DNA of 64,000 nucleotides from Phymorhynchus buccinoides (GCA_017654935.2 CM065693.1:13560326-13624325), one strand, 5' to 3'; shown: positions 22,256 through 36,162, counted from the stretch's first letter. The notes: generated by a model from the sequence alone, not told the origin. A program made the numbers and translations.

Positions 22256-22453
22256 CCTCTCATGCTTGGACCCGCGGATGTGCGCCGTGTAGACGTCAAC
22301 GCTGGTGCACGTGATGTCGCACAGCTCGCACTTCAGCATGGGCGGAGGGCCCTTGGCCTTGGACCCTTTGGAGGGGGCAGGGGGAGGAGCGGGGCCACTG
22401 GCTGCCGCCTCCTTCTTCTTGTGCTTCCCGCCCTCCAAGTGCGCTCTATACGT
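22256..22453 (-). CDS. ZFR: ZFR exon, end of finger 1 and finger 2
   Basis: Encodes TYRAHLEGGKHKKKEAA, which completes finger 1 (H-x5-H). A Pro/Ala/Lys linker follows (SGPAPPPAPSKGSKAK), then finger 2 CELCDITCTSVDVYTAHIRG with SKHER. The fingers show the CxxC and HxxxxxH spacing of dsRNA-binding fingers. The acceptor is GATGTGCAG before 22453 and the donor is GAGAGG/GTGAGC after 22256. Length is 198 nt, phase 0 at both ends, which joins the flanking exons exactly as GPQ-TYR and HER-VVK. Identity is secure. Confidence 0.93.
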
Positions 22454-22659
22454 CTGCACATCAGGTGCATCAATCACGGTTAAAATCAAAAGTGCATGCA
22501 GCATACCAGGGCGCAGGGTGGAATTAAAACACACACACACATATCCCAATAACAACAAAGATGGCAGAGACACATTAACCTCTTCACTGGAGGCAGTGGG
22601 TGGATGCCTCGTGCCTCCATACGGGGAGCTGGATGACCCCGCCCCCTCCACGAGTCTCT

Positions 22660-23028
22660 CCCCGTGGGGATATCGGGGTGTCTTTTGTAAAAATAGTTCC
22701 CCCACCTTCTGGAAGTTCTGTGCTTGTAACTTCCTCTAATCTGTCGTCACTCTCTTTGACTTTGCCTTTTCCCTTTGCTTACTGTCATCTACAGTATAGG
22801 GAAGGGAGAAAAAAAAAAAAAGTGAAACGAAAAAGAGAAAGGATAATGAGCAAAAGAAAAAAAAAAAGAAGACTAAGGAAACAACGAGCATCAAGAACAA
22901 GATAAGGAAGAAGAACAAGACCAATGAGAAAGAACAGGAAGGGGGAAATAACAAGATAAAAAACAAAGAACCAAGAAGGAGAAGACCACAAAGACAAAGA
23001 AGTGAAAGAAGACGAAAAAGAAACCATT
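22660..23028 (+). repeat. truncated GAA-tailed repeat followed by purine-rich tract
   Basis: CCCGTGGGGATATCGGGGTG and CTTCTGGAAGTTCTGTGCTT match the repeat body until about 22795. From 22796 to 23025 the plus strand is almost entirely A and G with few C or T. On the minus strand, where ZFR is transcribed, it is therefore a very long pyrimidine tract just after the donor of exon 23032-23225. Confidence 0.75.
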
Positions 23029-23031
23029 CAC

Positions 23032-23225
23032 CTGAGGTCCGTGACAGCTGATCTTGCACACATCACAGTAGTGGATCTGGGGAGGGGGTTTCGGCGCTTT
23101 AGGTGCCTTGGGGGTCTGTTTCTTAGCCCCCCACCCCCCTGCTCCAAGCGACTTGACTGCGTGCTGCTTCCGCTGGTGCTGGTAGATGGAGGAGGCTGCT
23201 GCAGAGTACACCGCTGCTTCATACG
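23032..23225 (-). CDS. ZFR: ZFR exon, Tyr/Ala-rich region and start of finger 1
   Basis: Encodes YEAAVYSAAASSIYQHQRKQ, a Lys/Pro-rich link (KQTPKAPKAPKPPPQ) and IHYCDVCKISCHGPQ, the first half of finger 1. It is nearly identical to the conserved ZFR segments YEAAVYSAAS and PPQIHYCDVCKISCAGPQ. The acceptor is TTTTTGCAG before 23225 and the donor is CCTCAG/GTGAAT after 23032. The exon is 194 nt, entering with two bases of a split codon and leaving in phase 0. Splitting finger 1 after GPQ matches the exon at 22453. Confidence 0.93.
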
Positions 23226-23290
23226 CTGCAAAAATAAAACTGGGTTTGTCGCTTGATTGACATAAACAGGGTTTCTGATTTCCCCCCCTT

Positions 23291-23534
23291 TTAACCCTTT
23301 CGCCGCCAGCTGTTTTTCAGCCAAAAAATACCATTAAACTTAACAGGGTAGAGAAAGCAAAATCTGCAATATAGGGAATTCCTCCATGACATGTATATCT
23401 TTAGGCCTATCCTTACCTCCCCAAATTAAGAAAATAGGGTCTTTGGATAACAGGACCTGATTTGATGCCTTTTAGCGACATGGGTGTTAAACCATTGTGG
23501 TGCTAAAATGTGACATTGGCGGTGAAAGGGTTAA
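23291..23534 (-). mobile_element. family A MITE, copy 5
   Basis: TTAACCCTTTCGCCGCCAGC to GGCGGTGAAAGGGTTAA, full length, inverse of copy 4. Confidence 0.88.
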
Positions 23535-23781
23535 GGCTCACCCAGTTTAAAGTACTAAGGGGTAGTTTTGACCCCTCTTTCAAATCTTAGAGGGTAAAGA
23601 TGAAACATGGGAGAAACTCCGCCCCACTGCCTTCGCGGGCGGGTATACACCACAGAGCTAAAACTTTTCACTCTGTGATCTAGGCTGATCTGTTGTGGCA
23701 GCAGCATAGATAGGACCAGCAGCCTGCAATGTTGTTAGCTTACTAAAATGTAACGACTGTGTTAACGCACAAATCATCATT

Positions 23782-24026
23782 TTAACCCTTTCGCCGCCAG
23801 CCATTTTTCAGCAAAAAATAACCATTAATCTTACCGGGGTAGAGAAAAAAAATCATCTGCAATATTGGAAATTCCTCTGTGACATGCATAACATTAGGCC
23901 TATCCTTACCTCCCCAAATTAAGAAAACAGGGTCTTTGGATAAGAGGCTCTGGCTGATGCCTTTTAGTGACATGGGTGTTAAACCATTGTGGTGCTAAAA
24001 TGCGACATTGGCGGTGAAAGGGTTAA
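23782..24026 (-). mobile_element. family A MITE, copy 6
   Basis: TTAACCCTTTCGCCGCCAGC to GGCGGTGAAAGGGTTAA. Very similar to copy 5 and in the same orientation, 250 bp away. Confidence 0.88.
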
Positions 24027-24147
24027 TGCGTCATCTCACCCCCTACTTGAGATATTAAAGGGTAAATCTCACGCATGGTTTGACAATCTAGGGGGTGATT
24101 TGAGAGCTCTAGTGTGTAAATACATCTCTACGTTTTCAGAAACCCTG

Positions 24148-24707
24148 ATAAAAATATAGCAATAAATTAAAAAAATATAACAATAAATCAATTCTACATA
24201 CATAGTGTGTATAACACTATTCTCCTGGCACAACAGGACTCACCACCCTTTTAGTTTTACATCTTCTGCCCAGTACATCATTCAACACTCCCACCAAATG
24301 CAAAGACATTCACTGCAAAGCGCCCTGCCATGTGTTTGTGTACTTTCAGAGCTTATGTCAGCGATTTATTTTTGCTGTTAAACCAGCACATGTGCACTCA
24401 AAAAAATTAGTTACCCCCCCCCCCCCCCTCTTGTCTGTTTGCATCGCAAACTGATACTTTAATTCTGTGAATTTAGGGTATTTGTCAAGGAGGTTTTTAA
24501 ACTGGTTAAGATTTGGTGCAAGTTTAATGTAGGCTGCAAGGGTATTCCAAAGGTTAGCAAAAAAAAGGTTTTCCTTTATTAAGTTCTGCTGTATTGAGTT
24601 AGTATTTTCAGTTCATTATTTCTAGTTTTTGCATAGTTAGAAAGTTGGAACAAATGTTTGTTAGTGGAATCAGAACTTTTTATTTTTAAGCAAGCAATGT
24701 TTACTTT
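24148..24707. other. ZFR intron, AT-rich, no gene seen
   Basis: AT-rich, with the CACCAAATGCAAAGACATTC dispersed repeat at 24290 and a C run at 24413-24427. Confidence 0.5.
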
Positions 24708-25534
24708 AACCCCTTGACTGCCACCAATGTATCACTGGGTGTACAGGCACACCCACGGCCTCAAAGCTTATGACTTTCTCATGCCTCACCCCTCCCTAGG
24801 GATTGAGCCAATGAAAGTCCTGACCGATAGCCTAATTTCGAGTGGTCTTGGCGCCTGGTTCTAGCAGCCATCCACTTCGAAGAATCGATCAGGGTTAAGC
24901 CCTAAGCCGAAAAAGACTAAGGGTTCCCATGCTACTCTCGTAGGCCATGGCAACCCAAAGACTTAACACCTGTCCTCTGGCCTGGGTGGCCGGGGGATTG
25001 CCCAGCAAGGGTGTTCTACCCGAACTGGGTCCCCCATTGGATCACGTGGATCCATATTATTAACAGGGGGGTGGTTCGGAAAAGCGAAACCTTAGGATTT
25101 GAAGATGTGCCAACAAAGCAGACTAGGAGAAGGCCAAGCCAGCTGGAAAGCCATCCAACTTAAAACCTATGACCAAGATACAGCCTCTTAGCTCACGAGC
25201 CTGACGATTGTAGTATGCTGCACTGAAAACGCCTTCAAAAAACCTGACATCCTCTGCGAGAAGACAGCCCAGTCTTCATGGAGAACGTCCATAAGGATCT
25301 ATGATCAATTGGACGATAATCTCACTCTCCACCAATGTATCACATACTGACCTGATGACATCACTGATTATGTCATCAGATGAAGAGCAATAACCCTGAT
25401 ATGCTGGCTTTTGCTCTAACACAGTCAAGAGAGTAATATCCCCAGACCATTAATTGCCAGACTGGCTCTATCAGCTGTCTTTTTCACGGCATGATTTGCC
25501 CAAGGAATTTTTCTTTAATTTTCTCAAGGGGTTA
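24708..25534. mobile_element. piggyBac-like MITE (CCCCTTGACTGCC), interrupted
   Basis: TTAA plus CCCCTTGACTGCCACC at the left and CTCAAGGGGTTAA at the right. The interior, with TGACCTGATGACATCACTG and CATGATTTGCCCAAGG, matches 16866-17910. It is broken by a 593-bp insertion with its own target duplication. It ends 13 bp from the donor of exon 25547-25702. Confidence 0.8.
24736..25328. mobile_element. 593-bp insertion with perfect 15-bp target duplication
   Basis: CCACCAATGTATCAC occurs at 24721-24735 and again at 25329-25343, exactly flanking this block. The 15-bp duplication is typical of target-primed retroposition. There are no inverted ends, no poly-A, no clear tRNA-like A box and no long frame. 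The start TGGGTGTACAGGCACACCCA can form a small hairpin. Family not recognised; it could be a 5'-truncated LINE end or a SINE. Confidence 0.82.
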
Positions 25535-25546
25535 ACAAAGCCACAC

Positions 25547-25702
25547 CTGTAAAAGCTGACTGGGTGGTTGATGGATCGTAGGTAGAGGAGTAGTCTTGGT
25601 AGGTACTGGAAGTGGACACCGGAGTGGAGTACACATAGCCCTGGTGGGCTGAGCCGTCCTGTGGTTTATGCGGGTTTGTGGCTCGTTGGTTTGCGTAGCC
25701 TG
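25547..25702 (-). CDS. ZFR: ZFR exon, N-terminal Tyr/Ser/Thr-rich region
   Basis: Encodes AGYANQRATNPHKPQDGSAH then QGYVYSTPVSTSSTYQDYSS and TYDPSTTQSAFT. The composition and the junction SAFT-A-YEAAVYSA fit the low-complexity N-terminal part of ZFR. The donor is TTTACAG/GTGTGG after 25547. The acceptor is a tandem NAGNAG (TGCAGCAG), so the exon can start at 25702 or 25699 and gain or lose one residue without a frame change. It is 156 nt, phase 1 at both ends, matching its neighbours. Weak direct similarity because the region is low complexity. Confidence 0.8.
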
Positions 25703-26480
25703 CTGCACACGCAGCAAATTTCATTGGGATGCAAGCTTGGTTTCTCTCATCACAACAATTCACGGACTACAAGCCGCTTCGTAATATAAGTTGCACCCCA
25801 TACTTTTTAAAACAATTCTGAAAAAAGTTAACGCATAAGCCGCGGAAGCGTGGCGATGCACGATGTCCGTTTCCGGGTGTCTGTTTTCCCGGGTGTGTTG
25901 AGTGTCAAAACGAAAGTGTCGGACCGCGAAACAGACCATCATTGTGAAAAACGTGAAAATGTCATGAACCGTGAACAAGGCCACAGATCAAAGGTCTGAA
26001 TCAAGGATGCCACCGAGTTGTTTTACTTTCACTTTCGGTAACGTTTAGCCCATGGCACTGTACTAACGGCAGGCGGGTGGGGGTTAAAAAAAAAAGTTGC
26101 GGCAAATGACTCGTGTTGTCCCTGGCTCACTTACCCCCCTTTTGACTAATTATTTAAAAAAAGGTCTTTATCTACCCTGTAAAAATGATCCTTTCTGCCT
26201 TAAAAGTGTGTTTATATCAGAAACATCTGGTTGTTTTGTACACATTTTGAAATTTTCCGGTTGCATTTTTTCATTTCGCCAATTCCCTGAGTATACGACT
26301 TCAAATCTTCATAACTTTGCAACAAATAGTCTGATTTACAAAATCTTTGGTTTGTTGGAAAGCGTTTTTAATGCAGAATAATGACTTGACACTTGTTAAC
26401 AACTCAAAAGTGACCTCTGGGACATCACGACTCACTTTGTGGAGATAGGTCACAATTGAGACTCTCTTGTGGCAACAAGC
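25703..26480. other. ZFR intron, no recognised feature
   Basis: Unique-looking sequence with GGGTGT and AAACGTGAAAATG motifs. No exon, inverted repeat or RNA gene supported. Confidence 0.5.
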
Positions 26481-27848
26481 TTCATCAATCAGTCTATGTT
26501 ATGATAATCCTCAGCATAGTCACAACTTTTTGTTTTTTTGTGTTTTGGGTTGTGATATCTTTCAGTCTGCGTTGTCACGATTTTCAGCCTATGTTGTGAT
26601 AACTTTCAGCCTATGTTGTGATATCTTTCAGCCAATGTTGTGACAACGTTCGATATGTGTTCTGATGACTCTTATAGTCTGTGTTATGAAAACTTTCGGT
26701 GTATGTAGTGACAACTTTGAGTCTAAATATTTTGTGACAACCTAAGTCTGTTGAGTCAATTTTTCAATCCATTTGTGACACTTTCAGCCTATGTCATGTT
26801 GTAACAACACTTAGTCTGTGTTGTGACAACTTTCAGCCTATGCCGATGTAACTTTAAGTCTAAGTTTATGTCACAGCATAACAACAACAAAACACACAAC
26901 CTATGTGGTGGCAACTTTCACTCTATATATCTGCTCACTATATGACGACATCAGACTGAAATATACACACACATAAAACACACACACAACACACACATGG
27001 TCGATCCTATACTGATATTTTGTGTAATGGATCTGTATCTCAAATTTGCATGCTAGCTTTATATATTTTTTATTCCCTTCGTAAACAGAAACGTATGGAT
27101 AAGTATTTGGAAGGTTAACCATGTTTCTAGTCTAGTCTTATGTTGACTGTCTTTTTGTATCTTGACCCTGTTACTAAGGGCTAATAGCCTAAAGGAATTA
27201 AACCATTATTGTACAATTGTTCAATTGTAACAACTTTCTGCCTATGTTGTGACAACTTTCTGCTTATGTTGTGACAACTTTCTGCCTATGTTGTGACAAC
27301 TTTCTGCTTATGTTGTGACAACTTTCTGCCTATGTTGTGACAACTTTCTGCCTATGTTGTGACAACTTTCTGCCTATGTTGTGACAACTTTTTGCCTATG
27401 TTGTGACAACTTTCTGCCTATGTTGTGACAACGTTTTGCCTATGTTGTGACAACATTCTGCCTATGTTGTGACAACTTTCTGCCTATGTTGTAACAACGT
27501 TTTGCCTATGTTGTGACAACTTTCTGCCTATGTTGTGACAACGTTTTGCCTATGTTGTGACAACTTTCTGCCTATGTTGTGACAACGTTTTGCCTATGTT
27601 GTGACGTTTTGCCTATGACTGTTGTGACAACTTTCTGCCTATGTTGTGACAACGTTTGGCCTATGTTGTGGACAACGTTTCTGCCTATGTTGTGACAACT
27701 TTCTGCCTATGTTGTGACAACGTTTTGCCTATGTTGTGACAACTTTCTGCTTATGTTGTGACAACTTTCTGCCTATGTCATGACAACTTTCTGCCTATGT
27801 TGTGACAACTTTCTGCCTATGTTGTGACAACTTTTTGCCTATGTTGGG
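26480..27848 (+). repeat. 22-bp minisatellite, degraded then regular
   Basis: Regular units of GCCTATGTTGTGACAACTTT plus CT occupy 27228-27848. Diverged units (TCAGCCTATGTTGTGATATC and similar) occupy about 26540-26900, and a non-repeat spacer (26900-27227) separates them. The array decays outwards from its core. Confidence 0.9.
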
Positions 27849-27896
27849 ACAATGTTGGATATGTGCTATGAAAACTTCCGGTGTATGTAGTAAGTC

Positions 27897-28266
27897 TATA
27901 GTGTAGAGTGGCACAGTGGTAAAACGCGTTCGCTTCGTGTCAAGTAAACCAGAGTTCGAACCTGGGTACAGGGGATTTTTTCCTTTCACTCTGCACTAGG
28001 CTTTGTGGTCTGAACGTGGAGTCTTTCGGATGAGTCGATAAACCGAGGTCCTGTGTGCCCATGCACTTAGCACACATTAAACCCAGTGACAACGAAATTG
28101 TTATTTGGTTAAAATTTACCCCCCTCCCTTTCCTTCCTCATCAGTGACACAAAAATTCGCATGCAAAAAAAAAATAGCCAAACAATAAAATTGGGTGGCG
28201 CGCCTCTGGCTGCGACGCGCTCTCCAGGTGGGAGCAACCCGAATTTCACAGACGCCTCTGTGACGT
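27897..28266 (+). mobile_element. tRNA-derived SINE family 2, copy a
   Basis: The A box TGGCACAGTGG (27908) and B box AGTTCGAACC (27953) fit the RNA polymerase III consensus. The body has TCTTTCGGATGAGTCGATAA, and the tail GACGCGCTCTCCAGGTGGG plus CGAATTTCACAGACGCCTC is shared with family 1. Copies at 54953-55307 (minus) and 63207-63404 (5'-truncated). Confidence 0.82.
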
Positions 28267-28316
28267 ATAATGTACCTAACCTTACCTAACAACTGACAGT
28301 ACTGGCCAGTCCTTAC

Positions 28317-28415
28317 CTCCCTGATACTGGCTTTCTGCTGCAGTGAAGGCAGTGCCAGGTGGAGCTGACTGATAGCGGGCAGAGTGCTTGAGGGTGGTCG
28401 TGAGCTCACAGCAGG
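28317..28415 (-). CDS. ZFR: ZFR exon, N-terminal Gln/Ala/Tyr-rich region
   Basis: A 99-nt open segment between acceptor TGTGTGTGCAG (before 28415) and donor AGGGAG/GTAAGG (after 28317). In the frame that fits the next exon (phase 1 to phase 1) it encodes CCELTTTLKHSARYQSAPPG then TAFTAAESQYQG. The Tyr/Gln/Ala/Pro composition is ZFR-like but not diagnostic. A second frame (PAVSSRPPSSTLPAISQ) is also open but does not fit the downstream phase. This is the most upstream ZFR exon I can place; the start codon exon is not visible. Confidence 0.6.
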
Positions 28416-28635
28416 CTGCACACACACACGTATACACACACACACATGTAGTAAGCCACGCAAAAATTGTAAGGCTACATCACTGATCAGGATGAAACTT
28501 GAGAAAGAACTATCAAAATACTGCAGGCCTATTGGAAAGAAGCAAACAGTGACACATGCACATGTGTATATACTGAGCGTGCACACACACAATACACAAG
28601 CATGCAAGAACACATGCATACGCTGATACACTCAC

Positions 28636-31482
<2,847 letters not shown>

Positions 31483-31483
31483 T

Positions 31484-32280
31484 TAACTCTTTGGCTTTGA
31501 CTGGATACGCGCCGACGCGTAGAGACAAACTGCAACGGAATACACGCCGGCGAGTTAGGGAAGTGAAAATTACGGAATACACCTCGACGAGATTAATGAG
31601 GGGGGGTTGGGAGGGGGTGGGGGATTAGCTATTTTGGAAACATGGTGCACCACGTTACGGAGCATGCTACACATCTAGTGTACTACGTCACTGGAAAGTG
31701 TGGTGATTCAGCAACCATATTTCTCCGAAGTTTGACGAAGCAAGGCCACAGAGCCATCAGATAGTTTTTCTCAGATTGTGAGCGGATATGAGCATAACGG
31801 AGTTTGACTAGACCAAGTGATTTTCAAGCGTCGGGCCAGTATGGACCACGAGGTGGAAGAAAGACAAGAGGCGGCACGGCCAGGATTATTGAAGGTCAAT
31901 AGCGACGAAGACCCTAACAGAAAGCAAAGTACAGAATAAAGCAGAGCGGACAGTGAGATCTTTTTGAGAATGTTGATGGAGGAGAGTTTGTTGAAGTTCA
32001 TGATCCAGCACTTCGGGCAGACTAATGAATGAATTTCTTCAAACGATTTTGGGGAGCGATGACGAAGAAGACTGAGGACAGATGTGGGCTTCCAAAACAG
32101 AGTGGGTGACGGAATGTCAACGCTTCGTTCAGCGACGGAAAAAAGAGGAAGGGAGAATATTCGAAGATACTATGTTTAACGAGAATCAAAAGGGGACTCA
32201 ACGATGTTGCCAAACAAGTTTTAGGCGTTAATCCCACAGTTTTTAATTATTTTTCATTTTTTTGATGTGGGATCGTCATT
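31484..32280 (+). mobile_element. possible decayed TTAA element with sub-terminal repeats
   Basis: Begins TTAACTCTTTGGCTTTGAC immediately after the C tract. A motif of the form GGAATACACGCCGGCGAG occurs three times at about 36-bp spacing (31502, 31537, 31573). Downstream there is an acid-rich open patch (SDDEED near 32055). This recalls the terminal and sub-terminal architecture of piggyBac transposons and their acidic N-termini, but no catalytic residues can be found and the right end is not located. Confidence 0.35.
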
Positions 32281-32299
32281 TTTGGACAGAGACAGAGGC

Positions 32300-32760
32300 G
32301 TGAGAGGGGGAGGGGGAAATCTAAGGACTTCCTAGGTCTATCAATATCTGATAATCAAGTGGAAAAAATACGCGTGGTGTCACGCAATTTTCCCTTTTTT
32401 ATCGAGCATTGGGGGGCAACACATGAACATTCTTTTGCTGGAACAGTAAAAAAGGCAAAATGAATATGTAGAAGGGATGGAAATGTGAAGGGAAAAAAAA
32501 ACTTGCAACAACTCGGTGGGATCGCTTCTGAATGTAACAATATCAAGTGGAAAAAAAAAATCCTGAAAAAAACAGTGATTTATTTTTTGACTGAAAAAAA
32601 AAATTTTTTGTGGTTGATTTTGTTTGTGTTGCATGGTTGTGTGTAATGTGATTGTGTGTGTGGTGAGAGTAATTTCCAAGGCCAAACTTTTTTTTAGAGT
32701 TGACGGAAACAGGTGACTGGAGAACAGGGGAAAACAGTTTTTTTTTGTGTGGTGTGTGGT

Positions 32761-32798
<38 letters not shown>

Positions 32799-32875
32799 CG
32801 GGGGGGGGGGGGGGGTCTAGGTGGGTGGGGGTTGCAAGCGAGGCGCTAAGGATTTTGCGTTTTAATATTTGTACC

Positions 32876-32912
<37 letters not shown>

Positions 32913-33865
32913 GGAAACCAAATCCCCAAGTGACGGTACGCATTTGCTTCTCTCTTTCGGTTTTGACTGAAAAAAAATTGCTTTGGGTAGGTGATTTTGT
33001 GATTTTTTTATATTTTTTATATTTTTGGGGGGTGGGTGGGGGGAGGTGCATGTTGTGTGTGAGGAGTTATTTCAAGGCCAAACTTTTTCAAGGGTGAAAC
33101 ATTTGACTGGGGTAGAACAGGAAAACAGTTATTTTTTGTGTGTGTGTGTGGGGGTGGGGGGGGGTCGTTGTTATACAAGGGCAATGGCCTAAGTGGAAAA
33201 AAGCAAGTAAAAAAAAACATGAACATTTCTTTGGAGCGGTCGAAAAAAAACCAATGCTGTGGTGGATTTTTTGTGATTTTTTTATAATATGATATGTTTT
33301 GATGGTTTCAGGGGGGGGGAACATGCCAATGGTGAGTGTTTTGAGAGGTATTTCAAAAAAGGCCAACTTTCAAGGGGTGAATTTCGATTTTATTTGACCT
33401 GGGAGAACAAGAAAACAGTTTATTGTTTGGGGGCTTTAGAGTGTGTGGGGGGGGGGGGGGGGGGGGGGGGGGGGTGGGGGTTTTTGGGGGGACTGGGGGG
33501 GGGGGGGGGGGGGGGGGCGGGGTGGGCAGGGGGGGGGTGGGGGGGGGGGCTTTAAAAGCTTATCGGGGGTTGTGTTCTTTAAGGAGCAGGGAACATTAAA
33601 GGAAGTTTAACTCTATAAGGGCCCGCAGAAAATCTAAGGGACAATATCAAGTATAAGGAAAAAATAGGGCATGGGGGTGGACATTCTTTGACCTTCGAAA
33701 AAAAAAGGCATATGTGCTGTGGCGATTTTTTATTATATTTTTTTTTTGGGGTGTGGGGGAGGTGCAATGGTGTGTGTGAGAGTATTTTGTCAAGGCCAAC
33801 TTTCAAGAGTGAAAACACGTGATTGAGAACAGACAAGCAGTTATGTTGGTGGGGAGGGGGGGAAA

Positions 33866-33921
<56 letters not shown>

Positions 33922-33947
33922 GGTGGGGTGGGGGGGGGGACGGGAGT

Positions 33948-34012
<65 letters not shown>

Positions 34013-35592
34013 GGGGGGGGGGGGGGGTTGGGGGGGGGGAGGGGGTGGGGGGGTGGGGTGGGGGGGGGGGGGGGATTCTAAGGACAATTATCAAGGTTGA
34101 AAAAAAAACATGAACATTCTTTGACTCGAAAAAAAAAAAATGCTGTGTCTGATTTGTGATTTTAATATATATATTTTGGGGGGGGGGGTGGGGGAGCAGT
34201 TGCACATGGTGCGGTGTAGAGTATTTCAAGGCAACTTCAAGGGTTTTTGAAAACATTTGCACTCCTGGAGACAGGGAAAGGGAAACAAGCTATTTTGTGT
34301 GTGTGGGGTGGGGGGGGGGGGGGGGGGGCGGGGTGGGGGGCATGGCGCGGTCGAAGAGAAGGTCCTGCCAGAACCTGGGAGGCGGGGGCTAGAAGAGAAA
34401 GAAGAGAAATCTAAGGACATATCAAGTGGAAAAAACCTTACTATGCATAGAATTTGACCAGATCAAGATCGAAAGAGCTGTGGTGATCTCGACGATTTTT
34501 ATATTGAAAGTTTGATGTGCAACCATCGGAGTGCCAAGGCATGGTGTGCGTGAGGAGCTATTTCAAGGCCGCCCCGCCTACATTTTGTATGTACCTTCAG
34601 AACAGCGAAAACAGTTATTTTTGTTGGGGGGGGGGGGGGGAACTAAGAAAGGGGGGGGGTGGGGTCGTTATCTGGGGCCGCAGGGAATTTATCTCATCAA
34701 TATCAAGTAGAAAAAACACTGAACATTCTTTGACTGCTCGGCTTGATTATATGGACTTTCGCGGACATTTTTTTCATAAATATTTTCAAATATGGGGGGG
34801 GGGGGGCATTAGTGCAAAGATGAAAAAACAAAAATAAAATAAAAAATAAAAAAAAACTAAAAAAGGGTGAAACACGTGAAAACAAAGCAAGAACAGGGAC
34901 ACTTGCATGACGAGCTTAGAGGGGGGGTGACGGAGGGAGACGGGGGGGGGGGTGGGGGAAGGGAGGAGATCTGTTGAGGTCTAAGCACTGCGTCCTTTCA
35001 AGTGTCACGAAAAAAACATCTAGAAACTACATAACTTTGAGGCTGAAGGATCACTTCAATGCTGTGTGATTTTGTGGGACAACGTATATCTATGTATTTC
35101 TGGGTAGGTGGGTGGTCTTACTGTGGGGGACCTTCGCATGACATGTCGTGTGACAGTATTTCACAGGCCAACTTTCAAGGGTGTTTGAATGTGAAACATT
35201 TGAATTGGATGGGACAGAAGAAGAAAACACAGGTGTATGCCAGTGTGTGTTGAAAGTGGGGGGGGGGGGAGATTCATAAGAGGCGGGGGGTAGCGGCGAA
35301 AAGTGAGGGACACTTCTATAACTAAGGACAATATCAAGTAGAAAAACATGAACAGTCTTTGACGGAAAAAAAAAAAAGCTGTGGGTGATTTTGCGATTTT
35401 TTATATAGCATATTTTTGATGGGGGGGTTGGGTGAGAAACACCTTGCATCAGGTGTGAACATTGGTCGAGTATTTTAAACTGGCCAACTTTGGCACTCAG
35501 GGTGAGGGGGAAACACATTGTGACCCTGGGACTCACAGGGGAAGTACAGTTTATTTTGTGTTCCAGATGGGGGGGGAGGGAAACAGAGGGGG

Positions 35593-35627
<35 letters not shown>

Positions 35628-36126
35628 TGAGTGGGCAGGGCATGGGGAACCTAAGGACTTCAAGTAGAACAAACATTGAACATTTTGACCTAAAAAAATC
35701 TATATGCTGTGTCGGATTTTTTATACTATATTTTTGTGGTGGGGTCGGGGGAGGATAGGGGTGCATTGGTATGTGTGTGTGAGTGTTTCAAGGCCAACTT
35801 TCAAGGGTGAAACACGTGACTGGGGTGGAGAAAGCAGGGGGAAAACAGTTCATATGAAACGTTTTTGGGGGGACAATCGAGAGAGGGATTCTAAGGGACA
35901 ATTGGTGTAGAAAATAAATCCATGAACATTCTTTGACTGAAAAAAAAATGCTGCAGGCGATTTTGTGATTTTTTAATATATATATTTTTGGGGGGTGGGG
36001 GGAAAAGGATGGAGCCATAGGCATTTGAGAGTATTTCCAAGGACAACTTTTGCAAGGGGAAACATTTGTACTGGAACAGAGGAAAACCAGTTTATTTTGA
36101 AGTTGTTGTTGGTGGGGGGGGGGGGG

Positions 36127-36162
<36 letters not shown>

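Larger units (their letters stand above)
23267..24147. mobile_element. hAT-like element carrying two family A MITEs
   Basis: Perfect 12-bp inverted ends CAGGGTTTCTGA and TCAGAAACCCTG are flanked by ATAAA on both sides. Removing the TTAA-bounded elements 23291-23534 and 23782-24026 leaves about 390 bp with no coding frame. Its end lies 42 bp from the acceptor of exon 23032-23225. Confidence 0.8.

Noticed and set aside
22785..23059. Frames of 80-107 codons rich in Phe/Leu/Ser on the minus strand
   Set aside because: Translation of the long pyrimidine tract in the intron after exon 23032-23225.
25330..25400. Hammerhead-ribozyme core (CTGATGA)
   Set aside because: CTGATGA is present in the MITE interior, but no GAAA partner or stem arrangement fits.
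27897..27970. tRNA gene
   Set aside because: Same reason: head of SINE family 2, with copies at 54953-55307 and 63207-63404.
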